A stretch of 64,000 nt of DNA from Clostridium sp. ZS2-4 (GCF_026719745.1 NZ_JAPPRQ010000135.1:1-64000); one strand, 5' to 3'; shown: positions 1 through 8,380, counted from the first letter of the stretch. A program made the numbers and translations. Notes: generated by a model not told the origin, from the letters alone.

Positions 1-113
1 AGTCTGCACTATATGAAAAGCTATCGCTTACAAAAACTCAAATCAACGATTTTTTAGACTATTTTATATCTACATTACCTAGTTTTATCAAGGAAAAACT
101 AGCTTTTTCGTAG
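1..113 (+). CDS. 3' end of an unidentified protein (partial)
   Basis: One frame is open from the window edge to a TAG at 111-113, giving about 37 codons (ending ..FIKEKLAFS) with ordinary amphipathic protein composition. The 5' part lies outside the window. The family is not recognised. The 114-350 stretch that follows is AT-rich, holds no convincing gene on either strand and no clear terminator. The ORF runs convergently toward the yifB-like gene. It could be the tail of a real gene or the remnant of a mobile or decayed gene. Confidence 0.4.
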   Translation, partial: SALYEKLSLTKTQINDFLDYFISTLPSFIKEKLAFS

Positions 114-350
114 TGCGAAAGTTGAGAACTTAATATACAAGGTACTAATATTGTTTTTGTAATAAATTTATGAATGAATTTTATTAATTGGAACTTATAT
201 ATACTAACTTATTTTTAAACTTTCATAATTAACAAAACAAATTCATAGATATATACTGTATTTGATAATGGAAGGGGTATAGAATTTCAGTTTTCCACAC
301 GTTAAAAATCACTTCACAGCCAGTGTTAATAATTTAGTAATGCTCCTAAA

Positions 351-1871
351 TCATATAATATTTTGTTCTATATAGTTTCTGTATTGTAATGCTTCAATTA
401 CATCGTCTTCTCCAATTGTTTCTCTAAAATTTAAATCTGCTATACTTCTGGCAACTTTTAATATCCTACTATAACTCCTGGTACTTAAATTAAATTTTTC
501 GTAAATTTTCTCTATAAACTTTTTCGATTTTGAATTCAGTTTGCAATATTTTTTAATAAGTCTTTCATTCATTTGTGCATTACAGTAGATTCCTTCATTT
601 AAAAATCTTTCTTTCTGTATTTGTCTTGATTTTTCAACCCGTCTTCTTATATTTTCTGAAGTTTCCACTCTGCTCTTATTATTAATCTGTTTATAAGATA
701 ACGCATTTACAGGTGAAAATATATCAATCCTGTCTAAAAGAGGTCCTGAAATCTTATTAATATATCTTCTTCTTTCATACTCTGCACATGTGCATTGTTT
801 TATTCCACTACCATAAAACCCACATGGACAAGGATTCATTGATCCGACGAGCATAAAATTAGCTGGATAATTAATACTTCCATTAATTCTTGTGACTTTT
901 ATAACCCTATCCTCTAAAGGCTGTCTTAAAACTTCCAAAACTTTTTTATTAAATTCTAATATTTCATCTAAAAATAGCACTCCATTATGTGCTAAAGATA
1001 TTTCACCAGGTTTAAGTTTACTCCCTCCTCCAACTAAAGATACCTGTGAACAGGTATGATGAGGATTTCTAAACGGTCTTTCTGTAATTAATCCTTTTTC
1101 ATTTTCTAAATTGCCAGAAATACTATATATCTTTGTAACTTCTAAAGATTCTTCATAGCTTAACTGAGGCAATATTGTAGGAATTCGCTTTGCAATCATA
1201 GTTTTACCACATCCTGGTGGACCATATAAGATAATGTTATGTCCACCTACCGCAGCCACTTCAACAGCTCTTTTACAACTTTCCTGCCCAATAACCTCAC
1301 TAAAATCATCCGAAAAATGTTTTTTCTGTTTGGTTTTTAAATTTTCAAAAGGTAATAAATCTCTATACTTCATAAAATTCACTATTTGTTTTAAGTTACT
1401 AAAGGGATATATTTTAGCTTTACTAATAACTGAACATTCTTCTGCATTACCTACTGGCACAATAAATTGATTAATATTATTATTTATTCCTTCAATTACA
1501 ATAGGCAATGTACCTCTAACTTTTTTTAATTCTCCTAATAATGATAATTCTCCCATAAAAATAAAATTTTCTTTGTCCTCCATATTAACTTGTTGAGTTA
1601 ACATTAAAATTCCCAATGCTATGGGTAAATCAAATAATGAACCTTCTTTTTTAAAATCAGCTGGAGCAAGATTGATAGTTATTCTACCCATTGGAAACTC
1701 AAAACCTGAATTTATAATTGCTGACCTAACTCTTTCTTTTGACTCTTTTACTGAAACATCTCCCAATCCAACAATATTAAAAGCAGGAAGACCTTGTGCT
1801 ATATCTATTTCTACATCAACAATAGTTCCGTTTATCCCTGTAAACGTTGCAGAATTAATTTTTAATGCCAT
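351..1871 (-). CDS. comM: YifB/ComM-family Mg-chelatase-like AAA+ ATPase
   Basis: A 506-residue AAA+ ATPase of the YifB/ComM family. In Haemophilus and Vibrio, ComM acts as a branch-migration helicase in natural transformation; the role in clostridia is not established. The N-terminal ChlI-like domain spans about residues 1-170. Walker A (GPPGCGKT) is near 219-226 and Walker B (VLFLDEI) near 298. A Cys-rich insert (CPCGFYGSG..CTC) follows near 349, and a C-terminal Mg_chelatase_C region covers about 400-500. Length is normal for the family. The start has a GAGGTGAT ribosome site just upstream. It diverges from yraN; the shared intergenic region carries two near-palindromes. Confidence 0.92.
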   Translation of the reverse strand: MALKINSATFTGINGTIVDVEIDIAQGLPAFNIVGLGDVSVKESKERVRSAIINSGFEFPMGRITINLAPADFKKEGSLFDLPIALGILMLTQQVNMEDKENFIFMGELSLLGELKKVRGTLPIVIEGINNNINQFIVPVGNAEECSVISKAKIYPFSNLKQIVNFMKYRDLLPFENLKTKQKKHFSDDFSEVIGQESCKRAVEVAAVGGHNIILYGPPGCGKTMIAKRIPTILPQLSYEESLEVTKIYSISGNLENEKGLITERPFRNPHHTCSQVSLVGGGSKLKPGEISLAHNGVLFLDEILEFNKKVLEVLRQPLEDRVIKVTRINGSINYPANFMLVGSMNPCPCGFYGSGIKQCTCAEYERRRYINKISGPLLDRIDIFSPVNALSYKQINNKSRVETSENIRRRVEKSRQIQKERFLNEGIYCNAQMNERLIKKYCKLNSKSKKFIEKIYEKFNLSTRSYSRILKVARSIADLNFRETIGEDDVIEALQYRNYIEQNII

Positions 1872-1952
1872 ATAATCACCTCAAGTAAAATTATTGCCAT
1901 TTATTGTTTATATAATCATATTTTAAATTATTTAGTTTACTTTAGAATGTAA

Positions 1953-2039
1953 TTTACATAATATTTTTTATGTTAAGTTTTTTATTTTGTGTTTTTTATT
2001 TACATTTTGTTTTCATTTACATAATAATTTTTATGTAAA
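1953..2039. promoter_or_regulatory. Two 24-bp near-palindromes between yifB and yraN
   Basis: TTTACATAA-N6-TTATGTTAA (1953-1976) and TTTACATAA-N6-TTATGTAAA (2016-2039) share the same half-sites and spacing. They start 63 bp apart, close to six helical turns. The second copy is a perfect inverted repeat. They lie in the 241-bp divergent intergenic region, which suits a dimeric regulator binding twice. The regulator is not identified, and AT-rich chance similarity remains possible. Confidence 0.35.
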
Positions 2040-2116
2040 CATTTCGTGTCTCCTGAATAAATAATTATTTTTTGACTATAATTAAAATAATTATTTTAAA
2101 TTTAGGGGTGTTTTAT

Positions 2117-2485
2117 ATGATTCACTATAATAAAAAGATAGGTAACTACGGAGAATATCTAGCAAAATCTTATTTAGAGAACTTAGGATATATAGTCCTT
2201 AAAAAAAATTTTCGATGTACACTAGGTGAAATAGATATTATAGCTTCTCTTCCTCGTAATAATTGTATATGTTTTGTAGAGGTGAAAAGTAGATTTACAG
2301 ACTCCTATGGACGACCTTGTGATTCAATAACCTTTAAAAAAACACTTACCTTGCGTCGTACCGCTGAATTTTACATAATGATAAATAAGCTATATAAACA
2401 TAATTTTAGATTTGATGTAATAGAAATCATATTTAATCATCATGATAACGATTATCTAGTAGAACATATTAAGAATGCATTTTAG
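2117..2485 (+). CDS. YraN family (UPF0102) endonuclease-like protein
   Basis: A 122-residue protein of the YraN/UPF0102 family, which has a PD-(D/E)XK nuclease-like fold and no settled function. The conserved core (GEIDIIA, then FVEVKSR) is present at about residues 36-60, containing the acidic and Lys residues expected of the fold. I use the ATG at 2117, six bases after an AGGGGTG ribosome site, in place of an upstream in-frame ATG that would add 15 hydrophobic residues without a ribosome site. The gene converges on rnhB; the two share a bidirectional terminator. Confidence 0.85.
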   Translation: MIHYNKKIGNYGEYLAKSYLENLGYIVLKKNFRCTLGEIDIIASLPRNNCICFVEVKSRFTDSYGRPCDSITFKKTLTLRRTAEFYIMINKLYKHNFRFDVIEIIFNHHDNDYLVEHIKNAF

Positions 2486-2526
2486 CACAAAAGAACTAAC
2501 TTGTAAGTTAGTTCTTTTGTGCTAAA
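2481..2526. terminator. Bidirectional terminator shared by yraN and rnhB
   Basis: A perfect inverted repeat with 22-base arms and a 2-base centre (2481-2502 / 2505-2526), beginning TTTAGCACAAAAG on each strand. The stop codons of both convergent genes (yraN 2483-2485, rnhB 2522-2524) lie inside the stem. Only a few U residues follow on each side, so it may act as a strong stem rather than as a canonical U-tract terminator. Confidence 0.8.
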
Positions 2527-3364
2527 ATATATTTAATATATTTTTTAAAAAGCTTTTTCTGTGTATTGGACTAAAACCATATTGCTTTATTGCCTCTATA
2601 TGATTTTTTGTACCATATCCTACATTTTTGTCAAAATCATATTGTGGATATATATCTGCATATTCCTTCATAAGATTATCTCTATAAACCTTAGCTATAA
2701 TAGAAGCACAGGCTATACTTGCACTTTGAGCATCTCCTTTTATCACAAATTCATTATTGTACTTGCAATTTTTTATTGCATATCCATCAGATAAAATAAA
2801 ATTTGGTTCTATAATTAAGCCTTCATATGCCTTTTTTAAAACCTCATTATTTCCCCATGCTATTCCCTTATTATCAATTTCACTATTGTCTATTTCAGCT
2901 ATAGAATAGCTAATAGCTTTTTGTTTAATTATTGAATCAAGTTCTTCTCTCATTTTTAAAGATAATTTTTTTGAATCATTAATATGCAGTATCAACTCTT
3001 GATCCATTTTATAATCTAAATCTAAAATAACTGCAGCAGCTACTATGGGCCCAGCTAGAGGGCCTCTTCCAACCTCATCAACTCCAGCAATATATCCATT
3101 TGCTAAAAACTTTCTATCAAATCTATACATATTCTTTACTCTATTAATTTCTTTTTCTTTGTTTTTCACATATTTGCGTACATTTTCACTTAACTTCTGA
3201 ACAGTTTTTCTATTATCCTTTTCTAACAATTCTATAATAAAGTTATAATCACATTCATTATCATTTAATATTGATGTAATATATTTTTTTACCTCTGCAG
3301 ATTTCATATTACTAAAATCTATCTCTAATATATTATCATGGCCTTTCAAGGGATATAGATCCAA
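2522..3364 (-). CDS. rnhB: Ribonuclease HII
   Basis: RNase HII cleaves the RNA strand of RNA-DNA hybrids and starts ribonucleotide excision repair. The first catalytic block DEVGRGPLAGP lies near residue 96, followed by DSKKLS and the C-terminal VGYGTKNH block. Start choice is ambiguous. An ATG at 3385 (287 aa) overlaps rbgA by 50 bases. A TTG at 3364 (280 aa) sits five bases after AGAGGTGG. An ATG at 3307 (261 aa) aligns best with the shorter family members. I give the TTG start, but the AGAGGTGG also encodes the conserved GG of the RbgA C-terminus, so it may not be a ribosome site. Last gene of the rplS-rbgA-rnhB segment. Confidence 0.9.
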   Translation of the reverse strand: MDLYPLKGHDNILEIDFSNMKSAEVKKYITSILNDNECDYNFIIELLEKDNRKTVQKLSENVRKYVKNKEKEINRVKNMYRFDRKFLANGYIAGVDEVGRGPLAGPIVAAAVILDLDYKMDQELILHINDSKKLSLKMREELDSIIKQKAISYSIAEIDNSEIDNKGIAWGNNEVLKKAYEGLIIEPNFILSDGYAIKNCKYNNEFVIKGDAQSASIACASIIAKVYRDNLMKEYADIYPQYDFDKNVGYGTKNHIEAIKQYGFSPIHRKSFLKNILNIF

Positions 3365-4178
3365 GCTTACCACCTCTAAATTCATCTAATATAAGTACTG
3401 CTACTCTATTATAGTCAATATTTCCTCTAGAAATTATAGCTCCTCTTTTTCTGGCTATATTATCCATATTTTCTAGTGCTTCATCACTTAGAGAATCTAA
3501 TTTATATCTTTCTAGTAATCTTTCTGGGTAATGTTGTTGCACTCTCTCAATTAATCTAAGAGCTAAAGTTTCTATATCCATAATTTCATCTTTGATAGCC
3601 CCTGTAAAAGCTAAATTTAATCCTACTTCTTCGTCTTCAAATTTTGGCCATAATACTCCTGGAGTATCCATAAGTTCTATACCTATTTTAGTCTTTATCC
3701 ATTGCTTACTTCTCGTAACACCTGGTTTATCTCCAACTTTTGCTCTATTATTTTTAGCCATTTTATTAATAAAAGATGATTTACCAACATTAGGTATACC
3801 TACTACCATTACTCTTGTAGTTATGTTAACTAATCCTTTTGCTTTAAGTTTTTCATGCTTTTCCTTTAAAAGCTCATCTAATAAAGGTTTAATACCATTT
3901 AATCCTTTACCAGTAATACTATTTACTGTTGTAACTTTTATAAAGTCATTTGATAATGTTTCTATCCATTTTTTAGTTATTTTTTCCTCTGCTAAATCAC
4001 TTTTATTTAATAAAATAATTCTTGGTTTATCCTTGCATATATCATCAATATCTGGATTTTTACTGGATTTAACAATTCTTGCATCTCTTATCTCTATTAC
4101 TGCATCAACAAATTTAAGATTTTCTTTAATTTCTCTTCGGGTTTTTGCCATATGCCCTGGGAACCAGTTGATTGCCAT
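3336..4178 (-). CDS. rbgA: Ribosome biogenesis GTPase RbgA (YlqF)
   Basis: Circularly permuted GTPase needed for late 50S subunit assembly. The motif order shows the permutation: G4 (NKSDL) near residue 60 precedes G1 (GIPNVGKSS) near 127 and G3 (DTPG) near 170. The family signature MAINWFPGHMAKTRREI starts the protein. I therefore choose ATG 4178, downstream of GGGAGG, over a TTG at 4187 that lies only two bases from it. The 280-residue length is typical. The 3' end overlaps the start of rnhB. The gene follows rplS, a common Firmicute arrangement. Confidence 0.95.
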   Translation of the reverse strand: MAINWFPGHMAKTRREIKENLKFVDAVIEIRDARIVKSSKNPDIDDICKDKPRIILLNKSDLAEEKITKKWIETLSNDFIKVTTVNSITGKGLNGIKPLLDELLKEKHEKLKAKGLVNITTRVMVVGIPNVGKSSFINKMAKNNRAKVGDKPGVTRSKQWIKTKIGIELMDTPGVLWPKFEDEEVGLNLAFTGAIKDEIMDIETLALRLIERVQQHYPERLLERYKLDSLSDEALENMDNIARKRGAIISRGNIDYNRVAVLILDEFRGGKLGSISLERP

Positions 4179-4242
4179 ACTATACAAAACCTCCCTTATA
4201 TAATTTATAAATTTGTATAAAAATTTTACGATGGTTTAAATA

Positions 4243-4269
4243 TAAAAAAAAGGGACTGTTAAGTCCCAT
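4243..4269 (-). terminator. Rho-independent terminator after rplS
   Basis: On the minus strand the stem GGGACT / AGTCCC with a short loop is followed by a run of eight T. It sits 6 bases past the rplS stop and ahead of rbgA, so rplS can be transcribed as a single gene with partial read-through. Confidence 0.85.
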
Positions 4270-4274
4270 TTTTC

Positions 4275-4622
4275 CTATCTTCTTAATTCTTTAACTTTTG
4301 CAGCCTTACCTACTCTATCTCTTAAGTAGAATAATTTAGCTCTTCTAACTTTACCTTTTCTTACAACAGTTACTTTTTCAACCATTGGGGAGTTTATAGG
4401 GAATGTTCTTTCAACACCACTACCATAAGCTACTCTTCTTACAGTAAAAGTTTCTCTTATTCCACCATTTTGTTTCTTAATTACTGTTCCTTCAAAAGCT
4501 TGAATTCTTTCTTTGTTTCCTTCTTTAATTCTTACATCAACTCTAACTGTATCTCCAACATTGAATTGAGGTAGTTCTTTTTTAATTTGTTCAGCTTCTA
4601 TCGCTTTTATTATATCTAACAT
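4275..4622 (-). CDS. rplS: 50S ribosomal protein L19
   Basis: Ribosomal protein L19, at the interface between the subunits. The sequence begins [12 protein letters not shown] and contains the family blocks [13 protein letters not shown] and [22 protein letters not shown] choose the ATG at 4622 (115 aa, the usual size), seven bases after GGAGGG, because the ATG at 4628 is only one base from that site. The gene has its own promoter, a possible autoregulatory leader and its own terminator, in contrast to the tightly packed genes upstream. Confidence 0.97.
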   Translation of the reverse strand: MLDIIKAIEAEQIKKELPQFNVGDTVRVDVRIKEGNKERIQAFEGTVIKKQNGGIRETFTVRRVAYGSGVERTFPINSPMVEKVTVVRKGKVRRAKLFYLRDRVGKAAKVKELRR

Positions 4623-4628
4623 GTGCAT

Positions 4629-4700
4629 TCCCTCCTTGAAATTTTTTTGACGTTCTTTCTCTATGTATTTTATAGACAGAGGACCGCCCGTACTAGCACG
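4629..4700 (-). promoter_or_regulatory. Possible L19 leader (5' UTR of rplS)
   Basis: The predicted transcript start near 4700 leaves a leader of about 75 bases before rplS. It is locally GC-rich (GTACGGGCGGTCCTC) in an otherwise AT-rich genome and can form a small hairpin (TCTAT..ATAGA) before the ribosome site. Firmicutes often carry an L19 autoregulatory leader here. I recognise the position and composition, not a confirmed covariance-model match. Confidence 0.4.
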
Positions 4701-4706
4701 ATGCTT

Positions 4707-4735
4707 ATTTTACCACAAATAAATACTTTCTTCAA
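4707..4735 (-). promoter_or_regulatory. Sigma-A promoter of rplS
   Basis: TTGAAG (4735-4730), a 17-base spacer and TAAAAT (4712-4707), in the gap between trmD and rplS. The predicted start at about 4700 makes the leader described above. Confidence 0.6.
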
Positions 4736-4764
4736 TATAAATTTGATATTTTAGCAATAAATTC

Positions 4765-5481
4765 TTAAAATCTTTCATCATTTAAAATCTTTTTATCTTC
4801 TTTTGATAAAATTAGCTTTTTAAATAAATCTGGCCTTCTTTCACGTGTAATTAAAAGAGATTTCTTTCTTCTCCATTTTCTAATGTTTTCATGATGTCCT
4901 GAGAGCAAAATTTCTGGAACGCTTTCATTCTCAAAATATGAAGGTCTTGTATATTGTGGATATTCTAAAACTCCTTCATAAAAGGATTCTTCCATAAAGC
5001 TCTCATTATTTGATAGTACCCCGGGTATCAACCTGCAAATACTATCAATAATAGGAATACATGCCATTTCTCCTCCTGTAAGCACAAAATCACCAAGAGA
5101 AGTTTCCATATCAACATGTTTATATATTCTCTCATCAATTCCTTCATAATGTCCACATAAAAATATTAATTCTTTTTCTTTTGACAATTCTTTGGCCATA
5201 TCTTGATTAAAGGTTTTACCTCTAGGTCCTAAAAAGATAACTTTACCACTATTCTCTTTTTTCATTGCTTTTATTGAATCAACCACTGGTTGAGGTGTCA
5301 TAACCATCCCAGCTCCCCCACCATAAGGATAATCATCTACTTTTTTATGCTTACTTATAGAATAATCTCTTATATTGTGAGAATTAATATCTATTATATC
5401 ATTTTCTACCGCTCTACCTATTATACTGTGTTTAAAGATTTCAAACATTTCTGGAAAAAGGGTTAAAATATCTATTCTCAT
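4765..5481 (-). CDS. trmD: tRNA (guanosine(37)-N1)-methyltransferase
   Basis: TrmD methylates N1 of G37 in tRNAs that read codons starting with C and prevents frameshifting. It is a SPOUT-fold enzyme. [10 protein letters not shown] (about residue 110) and [11 protein letters not shown] (about 130) form the knotted SAM site. I use the ATG at 5481, whose ATGA overlaps the rimM stop codon and which matches the family N-terminus ([13 protein letters not shown]). An ATG two codons upstream is the alternative. Translational coupling to rimM is likely. Confidence 0.96.
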   Translation of the reverse strand: MRIDILTLFPEMFEIFKHSIIGRAVENDIIDINSHNIRDYSISKHKKVDDYPYGGGAGMVMTPQPVVDSIKAMKKENSGKVIFLGPRGKTFNQDMAKELSKEKELIFLCGHYEGIDERIYKHVDMETSLGDFVLTGGEMACIPIIDSICRLIPGVLSNNESFMEESFYEGVLEYPQYTRPSYFENESVPEILLSGHHENIRKWRRKKSLLITRERRPDLFKKLILSKEDKKILNDERF

Positions 5482-5966
5482 TGCCATATATCCAAAGGTT
5501 TTATTATAATTTTTTTGTTATTTATATCTATTTTAAGTACAATATCCTTAAGAGCTGGAATTAAAACCTCATTTTCACCCTTTACCCAATATACATCATT
5601 ACTACCAGTATATATTATATCATCTACTGTACCTATTTTATTTCCTGTTTCTTCATAAACCTCACAGCCTATAATATCCATAGCAAAATAAGTATCTTCA
5701 GGAAGTTGCACTGCTTTTTCTCTCTTAACTTTTATTAGCTTATTTTTTAATCTTTCAGCTTCTTCAATAGATTCTATTCCTTCTATTTTTAGAATAACCT
5801 TTCCTGGTTGAAATTTGCATCCACTAACTACGATTTCTTTTTCATCAATATATGCTTCTTTTAAACTTTTAAATCTATTTACATCATCAGTGGTTGGTTT
5901 TACCTTTACTTCTCCTCTAATACCATGAGTATTTATTATTTTACCTACAGTTAAAAACTGTTCCAT
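5478..5966 (-). CDS. rimM: Ribosome maturation factor RimM
   Basis: RimM binds S19 and assists maturation of the 30S head. The N-terminal RimM domain shows [18 protein letters not shown], and the C-terminal PRC-barrel part shows [26 protein letters not shown]-type sequence. I take ATG 5966 (162 aa), ten bases from AAAGGAG; ATG 5975 lies one base from it. It is upstream of and coupled to trmD. Confidence 0.94.
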   Translation of the reverse strand: MEQFLTVGKIINTHGIRGEVKVKPTTDDVNRFKSLKEAYIDEKEIVVSGCKFQPGKVILKIEGIESIEEAERLKNKLIKVKREKAVQLPEDTYFAMDIIGCEVYEETGNKIGTVDDIIYTGSNDVYWVKGENEVLIPALKDIVLKIDINNKKIIIKPLDIWQ

Positions 5967-6000
5967 AAACTTCATACTCCTTTTATTATATTTATATATT

Positions 6001-6030
6001 TTAAAAGAGTTAGGAAAACCTAACTCTTTT
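6001..6030 (-). terminator. Terminator or attenuator between khpA and rimM
   Basis: AAAAGAGTTAGG / CCTAACTCTTTT, a 12-base stem with a 4-base loop, lies in the only sizeable gap inside the ffh-trmD run. The U-tract is built into the 3' arm. It probably lowers rimM-trmD expression relative to rpsP-khpA. Confidence 0.65.
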
Positions 6031-6050
6031 AGGGTAAACTTAGTATGTAA

Positions 6051-6278
6051 CTAAATTATTTCTACAACAACTCTTTTATTTTCCTTAATAGCCGCTGCTT
6101 TAACAACAGTTCTAATAGCTTTTGCTATTCTTCCTTGTTTACCAATCACTTTTCCCATATCATCTGGAGCTACTTTCAATTCAAGAATTATTGATTGCTC
6201 ACCAACAATTTCATTAACACTAACCATTTCTGGGTTATCAACTAATGCTTTAGCAATTACTTCTAGTAAATCTTTCAT
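6051..6278 (-). CDS. khpA: KH-domain RNA-binding protein KhpA
   Basis: A 75-residue single KH-domain protein (YlqC/KhpA family). In Firmicutes it pairs with KhpB/Jag and affects cell division and mRNA binding. The GxxG loop is seen as GKVIGKQGR at about residues 42-50. It lies between rpsP and rimM, the conserved Firmicute position. Complete; start preceded by a GGGGGTG-like site. Confidence 0.93.
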   Translation of the reverse strand: MKDLLEVIAKALVDNPEMVSVNEIVGEQSIILELKVAPDDMGKVIGKQGRIAKAIRTVVKAAAIKENKRVVVEII

Positions 6279-6297
6279 CTACTACACCCCCAGGTTA

Positions 6298-6555
6298 CTA
6301 TTTAGAAAGTTTTTCGCTTATTCCAGCTTTAACAAAAAGCTTTTTAACGACATCTGTAGGTTGTGCACCATTTTTTATCCATTGACTAGCTTTTTCTTCA
6401 TCTATTTTTATAGTCTTTGGTTCTGAAACTGGATTGTAGTAACCTATTTCCTCAATGAATCTTCCATCTCTTGGAGATCTTGAATCAGCAACAACAACTC
6501 TATAAAACGGAGCTTTTTTTGCACCCATTCTTCTTAATCTAATTTTTACTGCCAT
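6298..6555 (-). CDS. rpsP: 30S ribosomal protein S16
   Basis: S16, an early 30S assembly protein. The N-terminus [19 protein letters not shown] and the central [19 protein letters not shown] are diagnostic. ATG 6555 follows AAGGAGGTG by six bases; an upstream in-frame ATG at 6582 is ignored. 85 residues, normal. It follows ffh closely and precedes khpA by 19 bases. Confidence 0.98.
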   Translation of the reverse strand: MAVKIRLRRMGAKKAPFYRVVVADSRSPRDGRFIEEIGYYNPVSEPKTIKIDEEKASQWIKNGAQPTDVVKKLFVKAGISEKLSK

Positions 6556-6588
6556 GTGTTTCACCTCCTTAAAAATATACATATCTAT

Positions 6589-7941
6589 TTACATGAATGG
6601 AAATTTCCCAAACATACCTTTTTTTAAAGCTTTCTGTTGACCTTTCATCTGTTTCATCATCTTTTTCATCATTTGAAAATCTTTCAACAGTTTATTAACC
6701 TGTTGAACAGTCGTACCTGAACCTTTTGCAATTCTCCTTTTTCTTGATGGAGAACTAGTTACCAATTCTGGATTTCTTCTTTCCTTTATAGTCATTGAAT
6801 CAATTATAGATTCAATTCTTCCCATATCTTTTTCACTTTGACTAAGATCAATTCCTTCAAGCTGTTTACTATTAACTCCAGGCATCATTTCAAGTAGTTT
6901 AGTCATGGGACCCATTTTTTTAATTTGAGCCATAGACTCTTTGAAATCCTCTAAATTGAATTCCAAACTCATCATTTTACTTCCAAGCTCTTTAGCTTTT
7001 TGCTCATCAATAGCTTCTTGAGCTTTCTCAATTAAAGATAAAACATCTCCCATTCCCAATATTCTTGAAGCCATTCTATCTGGATGAAATACTTCAAGGT
7101 CATTCATTTTTTCTCCAAGACCCACAAATTTTATAGGCTTACCAGTAACTGCCTTAATTGATAGTGCAGCACCACCCCTTGTATCTCCATCTAACTTTGT
7201 AAGAACAACGCCAGTAATATCTAGTCTTTCATTAAAACTTTTTGCAACATTAACAGCATCCTGACCAGTCATTGAATCAACAACAAGTAATATCTCATTT
7301 GGAGTTACATCGCTCTTAATGTTTTCCAGTTCTTCCATTAAATTTTCATCTATATGAAGTCTTCCTGCTGTATCTATTATAACTACATTTAAATCATTAT
7401 TTTGTGCATGTTCTATTCCTGCCTTAGCAATATCAACTGGGTTCACCTTATCCCCCATGGAAAATACTGGAACATCAATTTGCTTTCCAACTACTTGAAG
7501 TTGCTTTATTGCCGCTGGTCTGTATATATCACAAGCAACTAACAAAGGTTTTTTGTTTTTCTTTCTTAGCTGAAGAGCTAATTTACCGCCCATAGTAGTT
7601 TTACCTGCACCTTGAAGACCTGCTAACATAATAATAGTTATGCCCTTTTGAGAAAATTCAATTTTACTCTCTGTATTTCCCATAAGTTCTTTTAACTCTT
7701 CATTAACTATTTTTATAACTTGCTGAGCAGGTGTCAGACTTTCCATTACCTCTTTTCCAAGACACTTTTCACTTGCAGTTTTCACAAAATCTTTTACTAT
7801 TTTATAGTTAACATCAGCTTCAAGCAAAGCTAATTTAACCTCTCTCATAGCTTCCTTTATATCTTTTTCAGATAGCTTACCTTTGCCCTTTAGTTTTTTC
7901 AAAGTTTCTTGAAGTTTTGATGCTAATCCTTCAAATGCCAT
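6589..7941 (-). CDS. ffh: Signal recognition particle protein Ffh
   Basis: The SRP54 GTPase subunit, which binds SRP RNA and signal peptides and delivers ribosomes to FtsY. The N domain covers residues 1-85. The G domain holds GLQGAGKTT (108-116), DTAGR (about 190) and TKLDGD (about 248). The Met-rich M domain ends with MMKKMMKQMKG. ATG 7941 lies after AGGAGG and gives 450 residues. It overlaps ylxM slightly if the longest ORF is used, but is separated by 10 bases with this start. Confidence 0.97.
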   Translation of the reverse strand: MAFEGLASKLQETLKKLKGKGKLSEKDIKEAMREVKLALLEADVNYKIVKDFVKTASEKCLGKEVMESLTPAQQVIKIVNEELKELMGNTESKIEFSQKGITIIMLAGLQGAGKTTMGGKLALQLRKKNKKPLLVACDIYRPAAIKQLQVVGKQIDVPVFSMGDKVNPVDIAKAGIEHAQNNDLNVVIIDTAGRLHIDENLMEELENIKSDVTPNEILLVVDSMTGQDAVNVAKSFNERLDITGVVLTKLDGDTRGGAALSIKAVTGKPIKFVGLGEKMNDLEVFHPDRMASRILGMGDVLSLIEKAQEAIDEQKAKELGSKMMSLEFNLEDFKESMAQIKKMGPMTKLLEMMPGVNSKQLEGIDLSQSEKDMGRIESIIDSMTIKERRNPELVTSSPSRKRRIAKGSGTTVQQVNKLLKDFQMMKKMMKQMKGQQKALKKGMFGKFPFM

Positions 7942-7951
7942 CTTAAACCTC

Positions 7952-8299
7952 CTAGATAGACTCACTAATATAATCTTTTAACTCCTGCAAAGCTGTTTCT
8001 ATCTGATTATCATTATTTTCTTCTTGGAGTCTATTAATTTTTTTTATGATAAATTCCTTCTCACTCTTTATTTTGTCATTTTTTTTCATTAACTTCAATT
8101 TATCTTCATAATCAATAAGTAGCTTATTACAGCGCTTTATTATATCATATATAGCCTGTCTGCTAGTATTTGTAAGTTCTGATATTTCTGACAAAGATAA
8201 ATCCTGATTAAAATAAAGCTCCATAATATCCTTCTGCTTTTCAGTTAACAGTTCTTTATAGTAATCTAATAATATAGAAGTTTTTATTCTATCTTCCAT
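7952..8299 (-). CDS. ylxM: YlxM family helix-turn-helix protein
   Basis: A 115-residue DNA-binding-type protein with a sigma-region-4-like HTH (LTEKQKDIMELYFNQDLSLSEIS..TSRQAIYDIIKR, about residues 18-55) and a charged C-terminal helix. YlxM is encoded beside ffh and ftsY in most Firmicutes and has been linked to SRP GTPase control. Its exact role here is inferred from that context. Confidence 0.88.
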   Translation of the reverse strand: MEDRIKTSILLDYYKELLTEKQKDIMELYFNQDLSLSEISELTNTSRQAIYDIIKRCNKLLIDYEDKLKLMKKNDKIKSEKEFIIKKINRLQEENNDNQIETALQELKDYISESI

Positions 8300-8342
8300 G
8301 TAATCACCAACTCACAATTAAGATAATATCAAAAACTCATAT

Positions 8343-8370
8343 AGGTGTCAAGTATTTTTACTTAACACCT
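8343..8370. terminator. Hairpin between ftsY and ylxM, better placed for the plus strand
   Basis: AGGTGT-C-AAGT / ACTT-A-ACACCT forms a 10-bp stem with one internal mismatch and a 6-base loop. On plus it is followed by TAG and nine T, a textbook terminator. On minus the T run is eight bases away and short. It may be an ftsY terminator or attenuator that also stops antisense transcription. Confidence 0.45.
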
Positions 8371-8380
8371 TAGTTTTTTT

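Noticed and set aside
290-301. TTTTCCACA, like a DnaA box
   Set aside because: A single copy, no cluster and no dnaA/dnaN context; not an origin.
3592-4203. 203-codon open frame on plus opposite rbgA
   Set aside because: It lies entirely antisense to a strongly conserved GTPase, has no ribosome site and a shadow-like Ser/Leu/Phe-rich composition.
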